Assembly (NCBI GenBank): GCA_013398055.1
Contig: VZRS01008301.1
Location: 379,016 to 443,015 of the forward strand
DNA: 64,000 bases
Direction of reading: 5' to 3'
DNA from: Ifrita kowaldi
Lineage: Eukaryota; Chordata; Aves; Passeriformes; Cinclosomatidae
Position 1 is the first letter of the stretch. The number at the start of each line of letters is the position of its first letter. The position numbers and the translations under genes were made by a program. Positions 26,780 through 37,101 of the stretch are shown here, piece by piece. The notes beneath the pieces are model-generated. The model did no database searches and was not told the origin of the DNA. It saw nothing but the letters and a program-made list of their open reading frames with translations.

Positions 26780-28444
26780 TGTATTGGGCTTTCATGGCAA
26801 GATTCTGGCAGTGGAGGGGCTACAGGGGTGGCTTCTCTGAGAAGCTACTAGAAGCTTCTGTGTCCAACAGAGCCGATGCCAGCTGGCTCAAAGATAGACA
26901 CAGCACTGGCCAGGGCTGAGCCCAGCAGCAATGGTGGTAGTGCCTCTGGGATGTAACATTTAGGAAGGAAAAAAGTTGTTGCACAGACACAATTGTGGCC
27001 AGAGAAAAGAGTGAGAATATATGAGAGCTACAGCCCTGCATGTGTCTCAGGGGGTTTTCTGATGCCGCTCGAGCACCAGCATGCCACAGCCTTCCTAGAG
27101 AGAGTGTCCTGCAAAGAACAGCTCTTCTAGGGGCTAAGGCAAACCTCCCTGGACAGTGAGGGATTTCAGCAAGTGTAGCGATGTCTCAGCTACAAGTGAT
27201 TTCAGCTCTTGTGATTCAGCTCTTTGTGAAATACCCCAAAGCTAACACGGGGACACAGAGACAGGGAGACCTGAATGGCAGTTCCATAGAAAGGTAGCTT
27301 TATTGTCCAGCAGCTCTGTGAAGGGAAGGCCAGGGACAGGTTCTCCCCTCCTTTCAGGGCAGACCCGGGCTCTTTTTATGGGACAGGCTGGGGGAGGGCA
27401 GAAACCAGTTAGCCAACTGGGTACAATGTATTACCATAGCGAAGCAAGGCATGCTGGGGGTGGTTCACTGGTCACCGTAACCTCAAAGGTGAGTTGCTCA
27501 ACTCAGAGTCCTTATGGCCTCAGGCATCCCTTCTCCAGGGGAGCACAGAGGGCTGCTGGGCTAAGAGCTCACAGCCCTTCACATGCGTGCACCAAGGTGG
27601 ATGAGGAAGGAGAGAGAGGAGATGCTCCAGGTGCTGGAGCTGAGATTCCCCTGTGGCCCATGGAGGTCCACAGGGGAGTAGAGATCCCCCTGCAGCTCAT
27701 AAAGGTCCACAGGGGAGCAGAGATCCAGCTGCAGAGCCTGGAGGGCCCCATGCCAGAGCAGGGGGATGTCCAAAGGAGGCTGTGACCCCATGGGAAGCCC
27801 ATGCTTCTTGCTTGCAGGCAGGACCTGTGGCACCATGGAGAGAGAGGCCCACACTGGAACAGGCTTTTTGACAGGACTTATGACCCCAGAGGGGTCACAC
27901 TGGAGCAGCGAGATCCTGCAGGGCTGCATTGCATGGAAGGGACTCACACTGGAGCAGTTTGTGAAGAACTGCAGCCTGTGGGAAGGAGTCATGTTTGACA
28001 AGTCCATGGAGAACTGTCTCCCCACACTGGAGCAGGGGAAGGACTCCTCTCCCTGAGGAGCAAGTGGCAGGAGAAACAACATCACCTGCTTTCCCCATCT
28101 TCATGTGCTGCTGGGGCTGAGGTATAAAATCATGAATAAACTTAAGCCCAGGAAGGAGGGAGTGGTGGGTGGAAGGTGTTTTTAGGGTTTATTTTACTTC
28201 TCATTACCCTACTCTTATTTTGCTTGGTAAAAACAAGTAATACATAATAAGTTCAGTTAGTTTCCCGAAGTTGTGTTGCCTGTGTTTCACCTGTGATGGT
28301 AATGAGTGAGTGATCTCCCCATGTCCTTATCTCAACCCATGAGCCCTTATATTATATTTTTTCTCCCCTGCCCACCTGAGGAGGGGAGTGACAGAATGGC
28401 TTTGATGGGTACCCAGTGTCTAGCCAGGGTCAAATCACCCACTA
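26780..28444 (+). mobile_element. Solo ERVL-like LTR, split by a second LTR
   Basis: Two segments, 26780-27040 and 27584-28444, together resemble one avian ERVL-type LTR that I recognise by sequence. The left part has the GAAGCTACTAGAAGCTTC and AGCCGATGCCAGC blocks. The middle has repeated units built on CACACTGGAGCAG and CCACAGGGGAG. The right part has GGTGTTTTTAGGGTTT and CCCTTATATTATATT. A TATAAA element (28123-28128) and AATAAA (28135-28140) are present. Candidate target duplications are TTAGT (26775-26779) and TTACT (28445-28449), four of five matching. Without the insert the LTR is about 1.1 kb. No gag, pol or env is attached, so it is a solo LTR. Frames of about 160 codons inside it come from the repeat and are not genes. 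Confidence 0.85.
27041..27583 (-). mobile_element. Solo LTR nested inside the ERVL-like LTR
   Basis: On the minus strand this 543-base element starts TGTGAAGG and ends TGAGACACA, giving the TG...CA ends of an LTR. It carries a TATA-like CATAAAAAG (27372-27380) and, about 70 bases downstream, the polyadenylation signal AATAAA (27299-27304). It interrupts the surrounding LTR exactly. The flanks are TGCA (27037-27040) and TGCG (27584-27587), fitting a 4-base target duplication with one CpG-type change. Removing insert and duplication restores a continuous host LTR. The 4-base duplication suggests an ERV1/gamma-like element, but the class is inferred from that and not from protein sequence. Confidence 0.75.
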
Positions 28445-28449
28445 TTACT

Positions 28450-29804
28450 ACCTAACATCTGAGTGCTTGACTTACTGCCCTTAGCAATAATTAGCATTCT
28501 GTATAGTATAAGTTCAGTTATTAAATTTGTAGCCCTCTTATTCCTTTCCATGGCCTGAAAGCATTGTAGTTATTGAAATTATTTAAATCAGAAGTATCAT
28601 GTTCAAAATATTTTTTCTTTATATTTTGCATAATAAAAACTGCTTTATTAAAAATATTGCATAACAATTATTTGGTTGGACACACTGAAAACTTGTAAGA
28701 GATTTTGCTTCAGACGGGAACACCTAGCCTGAGTCTAGGAAGCTCTACGAAGTCAGAATTTGATTTTTGAAACATGAAGTTTCATAAATAAGCCTCATTG
28801 CAGAACACTCAAGCAGGAGGAGGGATGTGCAGACATGCTATTGAAGAAAAAAAGCCACTTGTTTTGCATTTAGGCCAAGCTCCAATTCGATTACTAAGGG
28901 GTTTCACTACTTATTCAGACTTGGGGGTTCATTAAAGACACAAGCTGAGAGGAAGGAGACCAAAACCCATGTTAGCCTTGTAAGTCCACTGTCATGCTTT
29001 AAATAGTACCAGAAGATACCAAAAGGAGACCCAAGGCCCTAATGTCTACGCACCTTGAAGTGCCTCTTGCCTCTAATGGCCATTCTCAATCCAGAACAGA
29101 AGTTGAGGGCTTGCGGGGGGGTCGGTGTGTGCACTGATGCTGCTACGTAAACAAAACAAGGCCGTTCACTGTTTGTTCCTCCATCAGCCATGTGTTTACA
29201 AAGAATTTAAAGGCTAAAATGTTAAAAATAGTTGTAGCACAACAAAACTGTTAATGAAATAGTTAGCATAAAAATGTCAGATTTCAATTGGGTTCGTCAG
29301 CAGGGGATAGAGATTATAATTAAAAAGACAAGAGTGAGTAAAGGACGAAATACACAGGAGCTACATGGGTAATGCTATCTTCTTTATTGTAATAATCACG
29401 TCCTTGTACTATCAAAATGAAGGCATTAATAGGACTCAGTTGAAAAATGGAAAAAAGTACTTGAATTATCCCACGAAAAAAAAGGAGGAAAAAAACCCAT
29501 TCATCCAACTGCAACCCAAAGCCTCCATGCCTGCCAACATCCTTGACTTTTCACAAAAATAGGCTATGTCTTATGTCTCAAAGACACAGCAACTTGCAGC
29601 AGAAGATAAAAACTCATTCAAAAGTTAAGGACTTTTCTGAGAAAGACTCCCCAAAGCTGTTCATTTTGAGTAAAAGTGAAGCACGAGCACAAAGCACAAA
29701 GGAAGAGACGTTCTTCCAAAGTGTGTATGCATGGGAGAATAGCAAGGAGTCACTCAACATGGTAGAGAGTTGGCAGTCTCTGGTTGTGGCATGATAAATC
29801 ATAT

Positions 29805-29861
<57 letters not shown>

Positions 29862-32183
29862 ACACATATTCATTATCACCAGGTTCTGGGAGAGTTTTAC
29901 ATAGTCATTTCTCCATGAGACAAAAGCAAATGCAGTGTCACAGCAGCTGCACGTGGAAGCAAGAAGCTCTGTGAAAAGGTAAGTGATGACTGCTTTCACT
30001 AGGCTGTCTCCTGTGTCTGAATGGTGACACCCTCAGGTCCTCCTGCTTTCCATACTCTGTAAAAGGTGTGAATTATGTTCCTCCACCCCTCATGATCTTG
30101 CTGCTTCCACCACATCCTCTGGCCTCTTTGGAGAAAATAAGCACAGACCAGCTCCAACAGACGTGGGATAATCGATTTTATTGCCTTTTTACTTGTTTAG
30201 GTTGTTCAGTAAAGAAACTCAGGTTTTGTCTGAAGTTTTCTAAACTATTCGCATTGTTACTTCTTTTGTTTTAGAGAGGGAACTGGAGAGATGTTCTATC
30301 AATTGAGGGAAAAATTGTATGAACTGGAAAAATTCTTTATGGTCATAAATGCTTTCATTCTGCTGCTGTGATCAAAAGCAATGTGAATGAACAGAATACT
30401 GCTGTTTTATAATTTTATTTCACAATGTTTGAGGAAATTAATTTTCAAACACTTCTACTCAGCCTTTAATGGTTGATGTTCCCAGGGTTAGCAGACATGG
30501 AGCTGCAATCAGGAATACCCTGGATATATTCTTTACAGCAGATTGTCAGGCAAAGCTTCCCACTTGGCTGATTAAACAGGATTGTTCTTCACTAGATGCA
30601 GTAAGAACAACTGTAAGCATTTTGAAGTTTTGGTCAACAGCAAATCCTTGGCAAAGATTTTTTTTTCTGACTTTAGTGGGAGCAAGAATGGGTTGTATCA
30701 TTTCTGGAGTGATACAACCAAGAGCCTTTTAAGGAAATGAAGTGCCTATAATTTTCTTGCACACCAGTGGGATTTGCAATTAGAAGAAAACTAATAGACA
30801 GTATAAATAAATAAAGCTCAAAGTTCCTGCTGAATTTAGTGGCATCTTGCAGTACACTGCAAGCCTTAAAAGTGACACAGCATGAAAAACTATCCTTTAA
30901 ACCTGAATCAATTACATTCTGCTTGGAACTCCCTATGTAGAAATGCACAAAACAAAATTCAAATGCATATTCTGTATAGCAAATACAACTGAAAAATCAG
31001 CAGGAAAGAACTCAGAGTGTGCCAAAATACTCTTTGGATTTGTTAGTCAAGATCATGAAAGAAAACCAAAATTGAGGCTTTTCATTTTAAGTGATAGCTT
31101 TCCTTTCAGTTCTCAAATTCAGATCACTCATCCAAAAATATAGATAACTAACATATATCCTATGTTGCCTAACTATGCAACATCAAGAGTTCTGGGGGGG
31201 GGGTTATCTATTTCAGAGCACAACAATACTGGTTACTGCTGATAATGTGTTGTCATCAACAGATACCATACCTGAGGAAACCACAGACAAGTTTATTACT
31301 CTGTGTATTTTCTCTGTGGTTACCACAACAGGACTTTGGTTTCCTTTGGATCTACCAATGGCATTAATGTTATATCAAAAAAAAATCAATGGCAGTCCTT
31401 CTGTTTGACAGAAAGTTACACACTGTGTTTTTCTGTGGAGGCTGCTACAGATAAACTCTACAAATCTGATGGGAAAAAAAGCCATAGATGTTCAGATATT
31501 ATAATCAGATACAGAGATCTGAGAATTCCTTAACACTGCCAGGACCTAGGAGTGGAGTGTCTAACTACATCTGATTAAAATATCCTTAAGGGTATATTTT
31601 GTTTCTCAGAAATTAATTACCTAACAAACATATATCTTTTCTTGGTATTTATTTTCTTCTTTTTCTTATAACTCTCTTCCTTGTAACTGAAAGTGCTGAA
31701 GAACAAGTCTTGCTGATTGTTTTGAGTGGGTTTTTTTCTGGTAACATTATAAATGAAAATACATTTGACTAAAGCCTGTGGAAAATGTAATTTGTTATGT
31801 CACAACAATCACTCTGCATGTGTACAGCTGTGTTTGATGATACCAGACCCTGCTTGTTACAAAACCAATAGCAATGGCCTCAAGGAAGGAAGGGTAAATG
31901 AAGAAAGACTGATGGCTTGGGGGCTTAAGCTAGTTTGGGTCATCAGGAGCTAAAAGGGAATGTTTTAACTTGCCAGTGCATTGCTATTCTAATGCCAAGG
32001 CAGAGAAGTAGAGGCCAAATTAACATCTCATGTCTCATTTCAAACACATTCCCTGTCTTTTACCAAAGTCCTTTTAATTATTTTAGAATAGAGAAGGGGA
32101 GAAATATTGTGCTATGTATATATCACTTAAAGCACTTTCTAAAAAGATTAGTAAGAGCATAACAAGATGTTATAAAAATATGA
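28450..32183. other. Single-copy stretch with no confirmed gene
   Basis: AT-rich sequence with short frames only (under about 95 codons), none recognised. It holds the A50 tract at 29808-29857. A strong plus-strand donor (GAAAAG|GTAAGT, GT at 29980) follows that tract, but every frame upstream of it is stopped, so a coding exon there is unlikely. Confidence 0.5.
29808..29857. repeat. A50 homopolymer
   Basis: Fifty consecutive A bases, followed by TCTGACAC. It could be the poly(A) tail of a retroposed plus-strand transcript ending just before it, although no canonical AATAAA lies in the usual place and no parent gene was recognised. An expanded A microsatellite is equally possible. Frames crossing it give poly-Phe or poly-Lys and are meaningless. 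Confidence 0.9.
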
Positions 32184-32645
32184 TGATTTCGGGTGTTAAA
32201 TTAAATAAAAACGGTTTATTTAACAATTAAAAAAACTAGAACCAAAAAGCCCTGAAAAATTAGATAAAAAATTGAAGTCCGAGACCCTTCGATCAGAGAT
32301 TCTTTTTCAGCCGGTTAGGCTATTAAAAACCCGAGCATAGCTTTGTTTCTCGGCGTGTACTGCTTTAAAAAAAGGCAGAAAAGGTTATTATGTGGCCTGG
32401 TATTGTAGCGGCCGAGGCTCCCTCGTGGCTTGCCGAGGCAAAAGAGAGAGAGAATTGGAAATGCAGCTTGGGATAAGGGGAAGTCTCCGCCCCCCTTCAC
32501 TCCCAGTTCTGCCTCCATGCCTCACAGTAGTTGGTCGTCTCCTCTCTCAGCTCTGGTGANNNNNNNNNNNNNNNNCTTTTAGCCAATGGCTCATGGGTTT
32601 CTAGGGTTGCTGGCAGCCTCATGGTCTGCCGCGGGGGTTTGGTTT
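32184..32645 (-). mobile_element. Probable LTR, CpG-rich, containing an assembly gap
   Basis: Read on the minus strand, there is a CCAAT-like motif (GAGCCATTGGC), GC-rich blocks with many CpGs (GGCCGCTACAATACC, ACGCCGAGAAAC), an AAATAAACCG polyadenylation signal and a terminal TTTAACACCCGAAATCA. This order resembles U3-R-U5 of a retroviral LTR. CpG content far above the flanks suggests a recent insertion. A 16-base N run at 32560-32575 breaks it, and I could not find the 5' end or a target duplication. Alternatively it is a small unrelated GC-rich segment. Confidence 0.5.
32560..32575. other. Assembly gap (16 N)
   Basis: A run of 16 N inside the probable LTR. The missing length is unknown. 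Confidence 0.98.
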
Positions 32646-35600
32646 TCATTTAAAAGCATGCTCTCATCCACTGGCTGAAAAAACTAGGATTTTGTGCTTA
32701 CAAGGTATGAGAATTTAGAATATAAGACAGATAACACTGAACTACAGCTCTTAAAACTATTTAAACACTCTTAAAACATTTTTATAACTATCTGAAATAA
32801 AGGAGTTTGTTAATTCTATATTTTAGAATAATATTTCATAAAAATATTCTTTAATTAGTAATTAGTTAACAACTTTGATACTTCATGAAAGGTGATGCGA
32901 AAGTCTTAAAAGGGTTCATGCATAACACAAGAAATACTGGATTTTTTATGGAGCATGTCATGGGACAACTTAATTCCACCCACTGAAAAGAAAGCAGTAC
33001 AGCACTTCCAAAAATTTGTCAATGCCCACTTGTTTATGTTAGTTCGATTCAAGGTGACCTGATTAGAAAAGCTTCGTCCTGGAAAGAAAGAAGAGCCTTA
33101 CACCAGTGTCTGGATCAAAACAGGAAAACTTTTATCCCTCAAAATGTTTGTCACTGCTTTCTTAATGCTGAAAACACAATGAAAGCACAACATATCCAGC
33201 ACAAACAAGGCTGACTCCACCAGCATCCAATCGGCATGCCAGCCACCGGTGCTGGACCAGGAGCTCTGACAGTGCTGTTGCTCTGGAACCACTTTTTAAC
33301 CTGATCTCTAAACAAGCATACAATAAACTGCAAGTTCTTCTGTAGATAGAATAATAATAAGAGAGAACAACATTAAACAAGAATCATAACTCCTTACAAA
33401 TCTCACCCTGTGGCATCTCCTGATCTCATCTGATAGCTGGGAGAACACAGACTGAGCACAGCTCCACAGTAGAGAGCCAAGAACAAAGAAGGAAAGCTGG
33501 AAATGCTTCACAGAGTATATTCACCAGTGTGGGTGCTTACTTTTTTTAGCCCTATTTTTCCTTAGGGCTCGAGGATTGCTTGATACAAAGGAAAAATAAT
33601 TTAAAGAGAAGCAGAGATTAAAAGCAAGCAGATGAGGAAAAGCAGAAAGATAAAAAAATCCTAAGGGTAAGGAATAAAGGAAAAGGCAAAATTATGTTGC
33701 CCTTCATTGTATCAGCTAAATAATAAAATGTTTCTTCAGTATTGTGCCTGAAATCCACTCACCCTTTGCCAAACAATATTTAGATAGTCCCTCCACCCAG
33801 AGCACTCAAATTCTACAGAGTAAGAGATGAAATACGGCAATGATCCAGCCTATTTACCTGTCCATTTACCTTACAATCCAGCCTAATTAACCTGTCTCTG
33901 ATGGTCACCCACATGAGATTCTTAAGGAAGAGTTTAGCGAGGCAACTACCCATTGGCAATTCAGGATGTACAGACATCCAGTAACGCAGGATCTCAGTAC
34001 ACTTGTCCTTCACAGACCTATGTTTTCAAAATTTCTTCCATCACTGATTCATCTACAGCATCTTAGGCTGAGGAATTCCACAGCTGAAATGTGCTTTGAA
34101 AGGGTGCACTTCCTTTTGTTTTGAACAGCTTCCCACCTAGTTTCCCTAGTCATTGTATCATAAAGCAAAGTGATTAGTCATTACCTATTTGTCCTCTCCA
34201 GACCGCATACACTTCTCTGAATCTCAATTTTCTGTCTGTCCTTAAACAGGAGGAATCAGAACTGCAAACAGTCTTTTAGGCTTAGGCATGTATGGATTTG
34301 CATAGTATTAAACCTCAGACAGAAGCAATAGGAGGTTATCCTGGTTGATCTCTATCCTTTTCTACTAATTCCTAACATTCAGTACTAATTTTGACCACTA
34401 CTGAGAGTTGAGCTGATGTTTTCACCAAAGCAGCTGTTGCAATTCCAGTATCTTGTTCCTGAGTGACAACATCAAGTTCAGAATCCATCACTCTTGTGAG
34501 GTAAGGGTTGCTTCCATCTCTGTGTCCTGTTACAGCTGCACACATGGAATTTCACCTCCTCTCTTATCATCCATTCACTCCCCATTCTGAGGTCTTTCTG
34601 GAGAATTTGTAGTTGTTCTTCATCTTTGAGACCCAAAATAACTCTGTATCATCTGCATGTGCTTAAGTACCTCTTGCAGTACATGAAGAATAACAGATGA
34701 ATTTTCATCAGATTATATTAAACAGAAAAGTTAAAATTAGTATTACAAGCACTTGAGCAAAATGCAACAAAATGCTATGCCTACAAATGAAAACAGAATT
34801 CCACTGATCTTTGGTGGAGTAGGAAAAAACCTACAAAACTTGTCATGACCACCACCTTTACACAGAGAGTTTTGGTTTCCAAAAGATTTTTCTACAGCTA
34901 GGATTATTTCTTTGACCAGCAGCATCAGAATGTAAGACACTATTGCCAATTCAGTTTGAAGTGATCATTTTGAGCCATAAGTTTAAGATCTGATGATGAA
35001 TACTGACAAGAACTTTTGGAGTTTGATGTTTTGATGAAAAAGTACAAGCCAGAAGTACAACTGGCATTCAAGTGTTTTAAACAATGGTCAGTCAGTGAAT
35101 CTGGTTATTTCTGGAGCTCTGCTGAGGTTATTGAGGAAGTGCAAGGAGTATAATGACAGAACTGTACCAGTGAAAACAATTAAGTGTGAATGCACAGTGC
35201 CAGACCAGATCACAGCTTGCAGCTCCTTTCAGCCTCTGATTACAGCTGTAATTGGCCACAATTTAAAACAAGTAAGGAACACATAATATAATGCTTTTGG
35301 CCAATGTCTGCTAAATATTAAAACTTCAGACGCCCATACCTTGTAGACAATAGGTTGGCACTTCCCCATTTTTTTTCTTCATTTCAATGAAGAAAATAAT
35401 ATGAGTGAGTTAATTTATATGAAAACACAATTTCCAAAGTCCTCTCTGTACTATCTGAGATAAATAAAGAAAACTAATTGAAGAGGTCATGATGAAAAAA
35501 ATAGTGGATGAAGGAATAACTGTTTTGTGGAAAAGCTTAATTAAATTCTTTGTGTAATAAGCCTCTCTGGCTTTTGAACACACTGAAAAAATTAGGCATA

Positions 35601-36257
35601 AATCTTTACAAACAAAAGGAGAAACACAAAAAGTTGTAAAAATGGGAAGAAAAGAGGATATTGATGAAAACAAACAGAAAAACAGGATTAATATCCCTTC
35701 AAGGCACCAGATTATCTTCTGATATTCCTATTTTCAGGGATTCAATTAATGAGTATGAAAGTGTGACTGGGTCACTGTTTCCAGTAGACACAGTGAGTTC
35801 ACAGCTGTCTGCATTTCCTTCTCTATTGCTTAGAGATTTAAGAAAAAATCTGTACATGTAGTTACATGGGAGTCAAATACCATCTTTAACGAGTAGCCAG
35901 AGGACAAGGCTGGGCTTTTAAGAGAAGTTATTTCCTTTTATCAGTTTAATTCATTGTGGCCTCTGTGGAAGAGTTGTGGCTCTTCATACTGTAAATGCTC
36001 CAACAATTTGTACATCAGTCATGCTGTAAAAGGCTTCTAACACCACTATTTTAGGCTACAAAGTTTTTTCTGAATAAATAGGACTGCCATAGAAAATACC
36101 CACACATATCTAGGTTCCAGTTCTTAAATGTTCAAAGAATTTCTATATCCTATCTTCGAAATATGGCACTAAAACTGTCTATCTTATCCATCAAGTATCC
36201 TATTAAAATTAAATAATAATGCATTGAATAAATTGAGCAATTCTGAATCAGAGGAAG
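32646..36257. other. Single-copy stretch with no confirmed gene
   Basis: AT-rich, with no recognised repeat or protein. Open frames are all under about 90 codons. Confidence 0.55.
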
Positions 36258-36923
36258 GCATCTGTCTTGGTTTGAAAGACAGGTGTCTGCTAAGGAAGGC
36301 AGGAGCCTCCCTTGGAATGGAAAATGTAACCCCCTTCCCTCCAAATTATTATAATTTTGAAATTAAGGGGCTTTCAGGCAAATATATGGGAAATAGGAAT
36401 AACAGTTCTTTACTAGTTTATATAATCAGGCAATAATACAGAAACACTGGCTTAACCCTGACAGTGTCAGAGTACAACCTGACACCCTGCCATACAGGGT
36501 GGTGGTAGCAGTCCAATTAAATGGTGGCTGCAGTCCTCTTGAGGTGATAGATGTGTTTCTGTTGAAGCATTGATCCTGTAGAAGGATCTGGTCTTCCTCT
36601 GAAGGTCCAGTGGTGGTTATGCAGCTCTTGTCCTCTGGGCATACAGTAGGTAAAGACTGCTTGTGGTGTTCCACACCTCAGATTATATCCAGGTAGGAAT
36701 GCTTGGCTCCTCCCCCTGGGCAGAGCATCTCACAATGGGATAATGTAATTTTATGAGTCATGCAGTGAGGCTGCATGGCCCATTAACAGAAGATATCCCC
36801 CGGAGGGAGTTATCAGGGTTGTGTCATGGAAGAGACAAAGAACCCTGCCCCACCTGGTTTTAACAGATGGTGATAGAATACATACTTTAGGTTACATCTC
36901 ACATTGTAACCTAAGACAGCATC
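36258..36923 (-). mobile_element. Intact-ended solo LTR with 5-bp target duplication
   Basis: The LTR itself spans 36263-36918 (656 bases). It has matching inverted ends, TGTCTT at the left and AAGACA at the right, and is flanked by perfect 5-base direct repeats GCATC at 36258-36262 and 36919-36923. It resembles a songbird endogenous retrovirus LTR family that I recognise. On the minus strand there is a TATA-like CTGGATATAATC (near 36681-36693) followed about 280 bases downstream by a TAAAGAACTG-type 3' processing region, which fixes the orientation as minus. No internal viral sequence remains, so the provirus was lost by LTR-LTR recombination. The 5-base duplication fits ERVL or some ERV1 elements. 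Confidence 0.9.
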
Positions 36924-37020
36924 AGACTCTCGTATAAAAAGATTATACTTACAGGCAAGAGGCAATATACCACATACACACAACTAGCCATTTACAATGA
37001 GCCTAACTGGTATCTAAATA

Positions 37021-37101
37021 ATTTAGTAAAAATATTAATAAAATTAATAATAGTAATTATGATGATAATTATAATGATGGTAATAATAATAACAACAACA
37101 G
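37021..37101. repeat. (AAT)n-rich imperfect microsatellite
   Basis: Irregular AAT/ATGAT/AATAAC units over about 80 bases, with the cleanest run TAATAATAAT near 37081-37090. Confidence 0.85.

Noticed and set aside
27169..27596. Alternative inner LTR boundaries with GCAAG/CCAAG flanks
   Set aside because: This leaves about 130 bases unexplained inside the outer LTR. Boundaries 27041-27583 restore the outer LTR cleanly.
27303..28085. Plus and minus open frames of about 160 codons
   Set aside because: They lie inside the nested LTRs. Their repetitive sequence and GC content explain the length, and no protein family is recognised.
29614..29999. Frames with long poly-Phe stretches
   Set aside because: They are translations of the A50 tract on the opposite strand.
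32179..32710. TATGA direct repeats as target duplication for the CpG-rich LTR
   Set aside because: The right-hand end would not finish in CA, so the match is probably chance.
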